NCBI GenBank assembly: GCA_017849435.1
Contig: JAFIGY010000015.1
Coordinates: 1-64,000, forward strand
DNA from: Chitinophaga niabensis
GTDB lineage: Bacteria > Bacteroidota > Bacteroidia > Chitinophagales > Chitinophagaceae
Direction of reading: 5' to 3'
DNA: 64,000 nt
Both the position numbers and the translations under genes were made by a program. Below the pieces are notes generated by a model that was not told where the DNA came from, did not search any database, and saw only the letters and a program-made list of their open reading frames with translations. Positions 26,938 through 34,098 of the stretch are shown piece by piece (the first letter of the stretch is position 1; each line of letters opens with the position of its first letter).

Positions 26938-27933
26938 ATGGCAATTCTTAATTTCCAAAAGCCTGACAAGATCGTTTTGCAGAAGTCTACCGACTTTGAA
27001 GCTCAATTCGAATTCCGTCCATTAGAACCAGGTTATGGTGTGACAATCGGTAACGCGCTTCGTCGTGTACTGTTGTCGTCATTGGAGGGCTATGCCATTG
27101 TGGGAATAAAGATTGAAGGCGCCGATCACGAGTTTGCTACTCTGAAAGGGATCACGGAAGACGTTACTGAGATCATCCTCAACCTGAAACAGGTTCGTTT
27201 CAAGAAGATCGTTGAGAATGAAGTAAGCAGCGAGAAGATCCAGATCTCCGTAAAAGGCAAAACCGAGTTCCGTGCGGACATGATCGAGAAAGCGACCAAT
27301 TCTTTCCAGATCATGAACCCCGAACTCCTGATCTGCACCCTGGACCCTTCTGCCAAGCTGGATATTGAACTGACGATCGGTAAAGGTCGCGGTTACGTAC
27401 CCGCTGAAGAGAACAGGCCTAAAGATGCAATCTTTGGCTACATCGCTATCGACTCCGTATTCACGCCCATCAAGAACGTGAAGTACAGCATCGAGAACAC
27501 CCGTGTGGAACAAAAAACGGACTACGAGAAACTGATCATGGAAGTGATCACGGACGGTACTATCCACCCGGAAGAAGCAGTGAAACAAGCTTCCCGCATC
27601 CTGATTCAACACCTGATGATCATCACAGATGAGAATATCAGCTTCGATACGAAAGATGCAGAGAAAGAAGATGTAGTGGACGAACAGACCCTGCAGCTGC
27701 GCAAGATCCTGAAAACTCCGTTGGAGGACCTGGATCTGAGCGTTCGCGCATTCAACTGTCTGAAAGCTGCTAAGATCAACTCTCTGAGCGAACTGGTACA
27801 GTACGAACAGGAAGAGCTGATGAAGTTCCGGAACTTCGGTCAGAAATCCCTGAGCGAGATCGAGCAGGTGCTCGGTGAAAGAGGTCTCCACTTCGGTATG
27901 GACCTTTCCAAATTGAAATTGGAAGAAGAGTAA
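26938..27933 (+). CDS. rpoA: RNA polymerase alpha subunit
   Basis: A 331-residue alpha subunit. The N-terminal assembly domain has the family segment [23 protein letters not shown] (residues about 29-50). The C-terminal domain (about 245-325: [19 protein letters not shown], then [18 protein letters not shown]) contacts upstream DNA and activators. Normal length. A CCTTGTA/TACAAGG hairpin (27962-27988) lies in the gap before rplQ. Confidence 0.98.
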   Translation: MAILNFQKPDKIVLQKSTDFEAQFEFRPLEPGYGVTIGNALRRVLLSSLEGYAIVGIKIEGADHEFATLKGITEDVTEIILNLKQVRFKKIVENEVSSEKIQISVKGKTEFRADMIEKATNSFQIMNPELLICTLDPSAKLDIELTIGKGRGYVPAEENRPKDAIFGYIAIDSVFTPIKNVKYSIENTRVEQKTDYEKLIMEVITDGTIHPEEAVKQASRILIQHLMIITDENISFDTKDAEKEDVVDEQTLQLRKILKTPLEDLDLSVRAFNCLKAAKINSLSELVQYEQEELMKFRNFGQKSLSEIEQVLGERGLHFGMDLSKLKLEEE

Positions 27934-28009
27934 TCTGACTTCTTCTTTTTTATAACAAGTACCTTGTAATTCCTGACACGGTACAAGGGAATCTAAACAA
28001 ACAAATGTC

Positions 28010-28501
28010 ATGCGTCACGGAGTAAAATTAAACAGGCTGAGCCGTACTTCCGCTCACCGTAAAAGCCTGATGAGCAATCTGGCTTGTGAGCTGATCAGCC
28101 ACAAACGTATTCAAACCACTTTGGCGAAAGCAAAAGCACTGCGCGTTTACATCGAACCGTTGTTAACCCGTGCTAAAACCGACGATACACACAACCGTCG
28201 TATTGTTTTCAGCTACCTGCAGGATAAAGAAACCATCAAGGAACTGTTCGGCGTGATCAGCGAAAAGATCGCCAGCCGTCCCGGTGGTTATACCCGCATC
28301 ATCAAACTCGGCAAACGGGTAGGTGATAACGCGGAAGTTGCCCTGATCGAACTGGTGGACTTCAACGAGATCTATGGTAAATCTGCTACTGCGGATAAAG
28401 CACCGGCCAAGAAAACCCGTCGTGCTGGTGGTAGCAAGAAGAAAGCAGAGGAAACTGCCGCTCCGGCTGCTCCCGCTGCTGAAGAGAAAGCCGCAGAATA
28501 G
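28010..28501 (+). CDS. rplQ: 50S ribosomal protein L17 with acidic/Ala tail
   Basis: A 163-residue bL17. The core (residues 1-120) has [20 protein letters not shown] and the usual [15 protein letters not shown] region. The remaining roughly 40 residues are an added Lys-rich then Ala/Pro/Glu-rich tail ([19 protein letters not shown], ending EEKAAE). Tails like this on L17 occur in several Bacteroidota. It is the last gene of the ribosomal cluster. Confidence 0.97.
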   Translation: MRHGVKLNRLSRTSAHRKSLMSNLACELISHKRIQTTLAKAKALRVYIEPLLTRAKTDDTHNRRIVFSYLQDKETIKELFGVISEKIASRPGGYTRIIKLGKRVGDNAEVALIELVDFNEIYGKSATADKAPAKKTRRAGGSKKKAEETAAPAAPAAEEKAAE

Positions 28502-28524
28502 TTGTAGAAAACGGAATATATTGC

Positions 28525-28554
28525 AGGACGAAGCACAAGCTTCGTCCTTTTTTT
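28525..28554 (+). terminator. Intrinsic terminator after rplQ
   Basis: AGGACGAAGC / GCTTCGTCCT, a perfect 10-bp stem with a 4-nt loop, followed by seven T. This is the end of the alpha operon. Confidence 0.9.
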
Positions 28555-28578
28555 GTCCTTTTACCAACGAACCCTGCT

Positions 28579-29400
28579 ATGTACTATCTGAAATGTAACC
28601 ACTGCGGCCACGCTAACGCACTGAGAACCGAATACGTCACCTTCTGCGAATCCTGCGGAAAGAAAATGACGAACAATTACTCCGACTGGAAACAACGTCA
28701 TCCTGATAAAAGCTTTGAGACCTATGCACAAATGATCGGCATACAAGCCCCGGTAGTGGAGGCCAGAGCAAAAGCAGTCAAAAGACCCCGCAGCGGCGGC
28801 TCCCGTTGGATCGTATGGCTGGTGGCAGGTATTGTATTGGTGGGAGTTGCAGGCGGACTCATAGCCGGAAATTTCATGAAAGGCTTTTTGAACAAAGGCG
28901 TTCCCAAAAGCTGGCTTTCCAAAGAATGGCACACTTTCAATGTCGACAGAGGGATCGCGGAGATCCAGACGCCAGTGGACCTGCAACCCTACAGGCTGGG
29001 AATACCCGTAGAGGTGATGAAATATGTGGAGCTGATGAGAACCTGTCGAGTAGATACCACGCTTCCCATGCAGATCAGCCTGCACGAATTCCAATATAAG
29101 CCTGCGGTGGAGGTATCCCTTCAGGGCGCTGCAATGGGTTCTGTCAATGAAATGAGAGCACAGCCCTCCGTCTCTGATCTGGATTATAAACAGGAAGCCG
29201 TGAATATCTCCGGTAACCCCGGATTTCTGCAGAAAGGAAGGTACACTTTCCGGGGACAGATGAAATTAAAATTCCAAAACCTTGGTTTTCTGAAAGATAA
29301 GCGGCTGGTGCAGATAGTTGTCATTTACCCGGAGCAGGACGAAACCGGGCAAAAGGTGGCAGACCGTGTAATAAGTTCAGTGAAGCTGAGAGATATATAA
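28579..29400 (+). CDS. Zinc-ribbon membrane protein of unknown function, paralogue 1
   Basis: A 273-residue protein not recognised as a named family. N-terminal zinc ribbon with two CxxC pairs (CNHCGHANALR, then FCESCGKK). Next is a YSDWK motif and a basic linker. One TM helix lies at about residues 75-97 (IVWLVAGIVLVGVAGGLIAG), and a C-terminal globular part of about 170 residues follows, probably outside the membrane. The next gene is a clear paralogue. Its ATG is only 25 nt past the rplQ terminator, so the promoter must overlap the end of rplQ or the terminator. Confidence 0.8.
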   Translation: MYYLKCNHCGHANALRTEYVTFCESCGKKMTNNYSDWKQRHPDKSFETYAQMIGIQAPVVEARAKAVKRPRSGGSRWIVWLVAGIVLVGVAGGLIAGNFMKGFLNKGVPKSWLSKEWHTFNVDRGIAEIQTPVDLQPYRLGIPVEVMKYVELMRTCRVDTTLPMQISLHEFQYKPAVEVSLQGAAMGSVNEMRAQPSVSDLDYKQEAVNISGNPGFLQKGRYTFRGQMKLKFQNLGFLKDKRLVQIVVIYPEQDETGQKVADRVISSVKLRDI

Positions 29401-29418
29401 AATAAAATCATAATTTAG

Positions 29419-29445
29419 GGGTATAGTTCATAAATATCTATACCC
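29419..29445 (+). promoter_or_regulatory. Hairpin touching the start of paralogue 2
   Basis: GGGTATAG (29419-29426) pairs perfectly with CTATACCC (29438-29445), 11-nt loop. The right arm ends one base before the ATG at 29447, so folding could hinder initiation. Confidence 0.5.
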
Positions 29446-29446
29446 T

Positions 29447-30253
29447 ATGTACTACCTGAAATGCAGTCAATGTGCTGAGTATAGTGCATTGAGATCCGAA
29501 TACATCACTTTCTGCGAGCATTGCGGTAAGAAGTTTCCCCTCCCTTATTCCGACTGGAAAGCGAAGCACCTGCAGGGTACCTTTGAAATGTTCCGGCAAG
29601 AGGCTGGTGTTCCGGAAGCCAGATACACTGCGGAGATGAGGAAGCGGCATCAACGTCGTTTCGATCTGCGCAAAAAGGCGGCCCTGATCACAGGATTCGT
29701 TGTATTGATCGCCTGCAGCGCTTTAGGCGCTTACTATGGCCCGTCGCTCTTCCGGATGTTCCGGGAGCCCGCTGTACCCGCCACCATGTTGAATGTGCAG
29801 AACTGGCGTACGTTCCGGGGAAATCTGATGCGCTTGCAAACTCCACTTTCTTTGTCTCCCGCTGCTGCAACTGACCAGCCCAATATGCGCGTGAAAGCGT
29901 TCAAAGGAGGGGGCAGGGCAGAAGGATTGGAGATCCGTATGCAGGAAGCCGTGTACCTTTCTTCCGCACATATGGACCTGCAGCGGGCTGCCACAGAAGC
30001 TGCCGGGGAATTAAGCCGGCTGTCCGGTATTTCCGATTTTAGTTATAAGGCGGATACGCTCAACCTGGAGGGAGAGCTGGCCATATGGCAGCACGGCAGC
30101 TATCGCTACCAGCAATCCGTACCCATGGAATTCGATCACCTGGTGGCAGTAAAAGGCGGCAGCAGGGTGCAATTACTGGTGACGCACCGTGGGGATGATG
30201 ATACGGGGAGACAGGTGGCAAAAAAAATTATGCGATCTGCGCGATTGAATTGA
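29447..30253 (+). CDS. Zinc-ribbon membrane protein of unknown function, paralogue 2
   Basis: A 268-residue paralogue of the preceding gene. The same plan is visible: zinc ribbon (CSQCAEYSALR, FCEHCGKK), YSDWK motif, basic stretch, one TM (about residues 78-100, ALITGFVVLIACSALGAYYG), and a C-terminal domain with the shared ending DDTGRQVAKKIMRSARL (compare DETGQKVADRVISSVKL in the first). The N-terminal 40 residues are most similar and the outer domain has diverged, which points to an old tandem duplication. Function unknown. Confidence 0.8.
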   Translation: MYYLKCSQCAEYSALRSEYITFCEHCGKKFPLPYSDWKAKHLQGTFEMFRQEAGVPEARYTAEMRKRHQRRFDLRKKAALITGFVVLIACSALGAYYGPSLFRMFREPAVPATMLNVQNWRTFRGNLMRLQTPLSLSPAAATDQPNMRVKAFKGGGRAEGLEIRMQEAVYLSSAHMDLQRAATEAAGELSRLSGISDFSYKADTLNLEGELAIWQHGSYRYQQSVPMEFDHLVAVKGGSRVQLLVTHRGDDDTGRQVAKKIMRSARLN

Positions 30254-30348
30254 AGAGAAAACCATGCTGAAATTCAAAATCATGCCCTAACTTTGCACAG
30301 TTTTAACCGTTCCTTCCGGGAACATAAAAAAAGAAAGGGTAAGAAGAA

Positions 30349-31461
30349 ATGCCGCAGACCACCAGATCCACACAGCCCGCCATGCTGTTGTTAGAAGATG
30401 GCACCGTTTTTCACGGTAAAGCGTTCGGGAAAACAGGAACTGCTTCCGGTGAACTTTGCTTCAATACCGGTATGACGGGGTACCAGGAAGTATTCACCGA
30501 CCCTTCCTATAAAGGACAGGTATTGATCATGAACAACTGCTATGTGGGGAATTATGGTACGAAGAATGAGGATGTGGAAAGCAGCAGCGTGAAGATCAGC
30601 GGATTGATCTGCAAGAACATTGCGCATAATTATTCCCGCAAAATGGCGGATGAATCCCTCGCCCGTTTCCTGGAAGAAAACAATGTGGTGGCCATACATG
30701 AAGTGGATACACGCGCGCTCGTGTCTCATATCCGCAGTAAGGGCGCCATGAACTGCATCATCTCTTCCGAAATACTGGATGAGGCCCGGCTGAAAACGGA
30801 ACTCGCCAAGGTACCGTCTATGGAAGGCCTGGCTCTCTGTGCGGAAGTATCTACAAAAGAACCTTATTTCGTAGGTGATCCGAATGCTTCCATTCGTATA
30901 GCCGTACTCGATAACGGTGTGAAGCGCAATATGCTGAAATGCCTCTCCGAGAAAGGAGCTTACCTGAAAGTACATCCTACAGATACCACTTTTGAAGCGT
31001 GTGAAACCTTCAAACCCCACGCTTACTTCATTTCCAATGGTCCCGGTGACCCGGCGCCACTGAAATACGCCGTAGAAACCATTCAGAAGGTACTGGCTGC
31101 CAATCGCCCGCTGTTCGGGATCTGCCTTGGGCACCAGCTGCTGGCTATGGCTAACGGTATCCCCACTTACAAAATGCACCACGGGCACCGTGGTCTGAAC
31201 CATCCGGTAAAGAACCTCCTGACCGGTAGATGCGAAATCACCACCCAGAATCACGGTTTTGCAATTGACCCGAAAGCAGTTGCAGCTTCCGGGCATGTGG
31301 AGGTAACACATATCAACCTGAATGACAACTCCGTAGAAGGCATCCGCATAAAGAACAAACCAGCGTTTTCCGTGCAATACCACCCGGAGTCCACTCCTGG
31401 TCCGCACGATTCCCGCTACCTGTTCGATGATTTCTTTGCGATGATCAAAGCGAATATGTAA
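30349..31461 (+). CDS. carA: Carbamoyl-phosphate synthase small subunit
   Basis: A 370-residue glutaminase subunit that supplies ammonia to CarB for pyrimidine and arginine synthesis. The N-terminal CPSase_sm domain (LLLEDGTVFHGKAFG, FNTGMTGYQEVFTDPSY) is followed by a class I amidotransferase domain with the nucleophile Cys in FGICLGHQLLA and the His-Glu pair in QYHPESTPGPHD. carB is not in the window. An exact -7 box (TAACTTTG, 30288-30295) lies about 55 nt upstream, without a clear -33 partner. Confidence 0.97.
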   Translation: MPQTTRSTQPAMLLLEDGTVFHGKAFGKTGTASGELCFNTGMTGYQEVFTDPSYKGQVLIMNNCYVGNYGTKNEDVESSSVKISGLICKNIAHNYSRKMADESLARFLEENNVVAIHEVDTRALVSHIRSKGAMNCIISSEILDEARLKTELAKVPSMEGLALCAEVSTKEPYFVGDPNASIRIAVLDNGVKRNMLKCLSEKGAYLKVHPTDTTFEACETFKPHAYFISNGPGDPAPLKYAVETIQKVLAANRPLFGICLGHQLLAMANGIPTYKMHHGHRGLNHPVKNLLTGRCEITTQNHGFAIDPKAVAASGHVEVTHINLNDNSVEGIRIKNKPAFSVQYHPESTPGPHDSRYLFDDFFAMIKANM

Positions 31462-31507
31462 GCATCAGCCTGAAAATCAGCATTTTCTCAACTGGAATAA
31501 AACAAAG

Positions 31508-31558
31508 CGGTCCCGAAGAATCGGGACCGTTGCATTTTAAAATTCCACGTTATGAAAA
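31508..31558. repeat. Hairpin repeat unit 1 (also terminator after carA)
   Basis: A perfect 9-bp stem CGGTCCCGA/TCGGGACCG (31508-31516, 31521-31529) is followed by a 19-bp segment (31540-31558) identical to unit 2. On the plus strand it can end carA transcription (TTGCATTTTAAAATT); on the minus strand it ends in CTTTGTTTTATT. Confidence 0.65.
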
Positions 31559-31724
31559 CTAGCGAAAGGTACCATGCAGGTGCATAATACCTACCTTGTC
31601 TTTTCATTACATGACAATAATATGAAAAAATTAGATTGTTAACCCAGCAAATTGGGTGGAAATTTCCTTGAAATAGAGGAATTTAAATTGCAATCGGTTG
31701 GAATGCGCAAATTTTTGAAGGGAC

Positions 31725-31851
31725 AAAAAAATACGGCTCTGTGATCAGAGCCGTTTGCCTTTATAAATTCCACGTTATGAAAAACTGATACAAAAATATG
31801 TTGTTTGGCTAAAACGTTTTAGTTTGTCGCCGCATTTTTTACATAATGTTG
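31725..31851 (-). ncRNA. Candidate small RNA, about 127 nt
   Basis: On the minus strand a near-consensus promoter (31858-31887) is followed about 100 nt later by a strong terminator: ACGGCTCTG/CAGAGCCGT stem (31733-31754, 4-nt loop), then ATTTTTTT. Only an 8-codon frame (31839 down, MRRQTKTF) lies between, so the product is probably RNA. The stretch before the hairpin (TTTTCATAACGTGGAATTT) is also found in unit 1 with a different but still perfect stem. The RNA is inferred, not observed. Confidence 0.4.
31733..31783. repeat. Hairpin repeat unit 2
   Basis: A 9-bp stem with sequence unlike unit 1, followed on the plus strand by CGTTTGCCTTTAT and the shared 19-bp segment (31765-31783). Spacing from unit 1 is 225 bp. 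Stem sequence differs while pairing is kept, which is the pattern of a conserved RNA structure. Confidence 0.65.
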
Positions 31852-31857
31852 ATAATG

Positions 31858-31887
31858 CAAAGGTCGGGCCATTTTATCATTTGTCAA
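31858..31887 (-). promoter_or_regulatory. Promoter of the candidate small RNA
   Basis: Reading the minus strand: TTG (31885-31887), 19-bp spacer, GACCTTTG (31858-31865), one mismatch to the -7 consensus. No protein gene starts downstream. Confidence 0.5.
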
Positions 31888-32201
31888 AATTATACAAGTT
31901 AAATTTTTGCTAAGCAGGTTTAGAATTTCGTTCTTTTTATATTATAATATTTGATATTTAATATTTTTCCGCCTTTGTGTATCTATTACACAGTAAAAAT
32001 AGCCAATAAAATCTAATTTCAAAACTTAAATTTTGAAAAATTAGATGATATTGGCTTTAAAAATAAATATATAATTATATTTAATATAAATATCCTCTGC
32101 TTACAAGCATTACCGTTGTTATTTTTTCAGAATATGATTTTTGTCATGTTTTGAAATGGTAATGCTTTTTTAACTTCTTTTTAAGAATTTTTGACCAACA
32201 T
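31888..32201. other. AT-rich noncoding stretch with large palindromes
   Basis: No coding frame is credible here; base composition is far more AT-rich than the flanking genes. A long imperfect palindrome at about 31998-32053 has arms AGCCAATA-aa-ATCTAATTTCAAAA and its complement with a 6-nt loop and minor differences. It is followed by the structure at 32105-32171. The function is unknown. Confidence 0.6.
32105..32171 (+). terminator. Long terminator-like structure of an unidentified plus-strand RNA
   Basis: AAGCATTACC (32105-32114) pairs with GGTAATGCTT (32158-32167). Inside, CAGAATATGA (32128-32137) pairs with TCATGTTTTG (32144-32153) using G-U pairs. Six T follow (32166-32171). It has terminator form on the plus strand, but no plus-strand gene precedes it within 640 bp. 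Confidence 0.4.
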
Positions 32202-33398
32202 TCATTGCTTCCTCCCCGGATAGGTCTCCAGCGCTTTCGCCAGGCATTCCATCGCTTTGGCAATATCTTCCCTGTTCAATACATAAGCCAGCCGAACTTC
32301 CTGCTTACCCAGGCCCGCAGTAGCGTAAAACCCGGTAGCAGGCGCCAGCATTACGGTTTGCTGCTCGTAGCTGAAGGACTCCAGCAGCCATTGACAGAAT
32401 TTGTCGGCATCATCTATCGGGAGCCGTGCGATCGCATAAAAAGCGCCGCCCGGATTGGGGCAATATACTCCCGGTATCTTGTTCAAAGAGGCCACCAGCA
32501 GGTCCCTGCGACTCTGATACTCCGCTTTAATCCCGTCAAAATAATTATCCGGGAGGTCCACCGCTGCTTCCGCTGCTATCTGGGCAAAGCCGGGTGGGCT
32601 CAGACGCGCCTGTGCGAATTTCATCACGGAGTCCAGGATCGTCCGGTTGTGCGTCACCAGCGCCCCAATGCGGCCGCCGCAGGCGCTGTAGCGCTTGGAG
32701 ATCGTGTCGAACACAACTACATTATTCTCCAGTCCGCTTAAATGCAGGGCGGAGATATTCTCCCCGTCGTAGCAGAATTCACGGTAAGCCTCATCGGAAA
32801 AGAGGAAGAGATTGTGTTTCAGGCAGATCTCTTTCAGTGTTTCCATTTCAGTGCGGCTGTACAAATAGCCTGTAGGATTGTTAGGATTGCAGATCAGGAT
32901 CGCTTTTGTTCTCGGCGTGATCAGCTGCTCGAAATCCCCGATCGGCGGCAATGCAAACCCGTTATCGATCGTGGCGGTCACCGGCACTACCTTCACGTCC
33001 GCTTCCACGGCAAAGCCGTTGTAATTGGCATAGAAAGGTTCCGGGATGATCACTTCATCTCCGGGATCGAGGCAGGCCATAAAGCCGAAAAGGATCGCTT
33101 CGGAACCACCGGTGGTTACAATGATCTCTGTATGATCTACCGTGATATTGAATTTTTTGTAGTAGCTGATCAGCTTGCGGCGATAGCTTTCGTTGCCCGC
33201 ACTGTGGCTGTATTCGAGTATTTTGAAATGGGAATTCCGCACGGCGTCCAGCACGGGTTGCGGCGTTTCAATGTCCGGCTGGCCGATGTTAAGATGATAA
33301 ACGGTAATTCCTTTTTTCTTGGCGGCTTCTGCATAAGGAACGAGCTTCCGGATGGGCGAGGGCGGCATGATCTGTCCACGCTGACTGATATTGGGCAT
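32202..33398 (-). CDS. PLP-dependent aminotransferase (aspartate/aromatic class I)
   Basis: A 398-residue fold-type I aminotransferase. It has NIGQPDIETPQPVLDA near the N-terminus, the cofactor-binding NPNNPTGYLYSR segment, SDEAYREFCYDG (Asp for the pyridine N), the Schiff-base Lys in TISKRYSACGGRIG, and the substrate Arg near the C-terminus (VRLAYV). The substrate could be aspartate, an aromatic residue or another amino acid. An exact minus-strand -7 box (TACCTTTG, 33420-33427) precedes the gene. Convergent with the noncoding island. Confidence 0.92.
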   Translation of the reverse strand: MPNISQRGQIMPPSPIRKLVPYAEAAKKKGITVYHLNIGQPDIETPQPVLDAVRNSHFKILEYSHSAGNESYRRKLISYYKKFNITVDHTEIIVTTGGSEAILFGFMACLDPGDEVIIPEPFYANYNGFAVEADVKVVPVTATIDNGFALPPIGDFEQLITPRTKAILICNPNNPTGYLYSRTEMETLKEICLKHNLFLFSDEAYREFCYDGENISALHLSGLENNVVVFDTISKRYSACGGRIGALVTHNRTILDSVMKFAQARLSPPGFAQIAAEAAVDLPDNYFDGIKAEYQSRRDLLVASLNKIPGVYCPNPGGAFYAIARLPIDDADKFCQWLLESFSYEQQTVMLAPATGFYATAGLGKQEVRLAYVLNREDIAKAMECLAKALETYPGRKQ

Positions 33399-33440
33399 TG
33401 GCTGATTGTTTTAGCGATGCAAAGGTAAGTGTATTACAAT

Positions 33441-33472
33441 GAAAAAGCCTCCGGATGAGCGGAGGCTTTTAT
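33441..33472 (-). terminator. Intrinsic terminator after the DUF1573 gene
   Basis: GCCTCCG/CGGAGGC stem (33447-33466), 6-nt loop, with five A on the plus-strand left side, giving a T-run on the minus strand. A short T-run on the other side means it could act both ways. Confidence 0.8.
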
Positions 33473-33493
33473 AGTGAAAAGTTCTTGTAATAT

Positions 33494-33898
33494 TTAGTTC
33501 TCAACAGTTCCGGTGAGTATCAGTTCCTTTTCCTGCTCAACTCCTTTCAGTTTCAGGTAAACCGTTTTGGTGGGTTTGCCTACTGAATTGGCGCTGTAGG
33601 TGGCTGTGATCTTGCCGGATTTGCCGGGCAGGATGGGTTCTTTGGTCCAATCCGGCACGGTGCAACCGCAGCTGGCCTTTGCGGACTCAACCAGAACAGG
33701 TTCTTTAGAGATGTTCGTGAATTCGAAGGTTACGGTTACTGGTTTATTGAACTTGGTAGTCCCGAAGTCCACAGTCTCCTTTTTGAACTTCACCTTGGTG
33801 TCAACAGCGTTGGTGGCTCCGGAGCCGTTTTGTGCCTGTGCCCAAACCGCGGTTGTCATCAGCAGGCTTGCAAATAGGGATAAGATAAACTTTTTCAT
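33494..33898 (-). CDS. Secreted DUF1573 protein
   Basis: A 134-residue secreted protein. The start MKKFILSLFASLLMTTAVWAQ gives a clean signal peptide; an upstream in-frame ATG would add 21 residues and spoil it. The mature part has the DUF1573 immunoglobulin-like pattern: VDFGTTKFNKPVTVTFEFTN, CGCTVPDW, PGKSGKITATY. The CxC in SCGCT is a conserved family feature. Function of the family is not established; it is abundant in Bacteroidota envelopes. Confidence 0.9.
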   Translation of the reverse strand: MKKFILSLFASLLMTTAVWAQAQNGSGATNAVDTKVKFKKETVDFGTTKFNKPVTVTFEFTNISKEPVLVESAKASCGCTVPDWTKEPILPGKSGKITATYSANSVGKPTKTVYLKLKGVEQEKELILTGTVEN

Positions 33899-34072
33899 CT
33901 TGTTAAATTTGGTTTTAAAACGATTGGTTAAAACGTAAAATAAGTTCCTACCAGTTTCCAAACAAATTTACGGCCAAAAATTGAACATGAGGTATGGAGG
34001 TATTAAAAAAAACTTAAAAATTTAAATATTTGTTGAATCGGGGCCAACATATACCCATTCAGCAATTTCCAC

Positions 34073-34080
34073 TACATTTG
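34073..34080 (+). promoter_or_regulatory. -7 box upstream of the 2-oxoacid dehydrogenase E1 gene
   Basis: TACATTTG matches the -7 consensus exactly and lies 18 nt before the ATG at 34099. No TTG is found 19-21 bp upstream, so strength is uncertain. Confidence 0.45.
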
Positions 34081-34098
34081 TGCTTTAACAAGGTAGGC

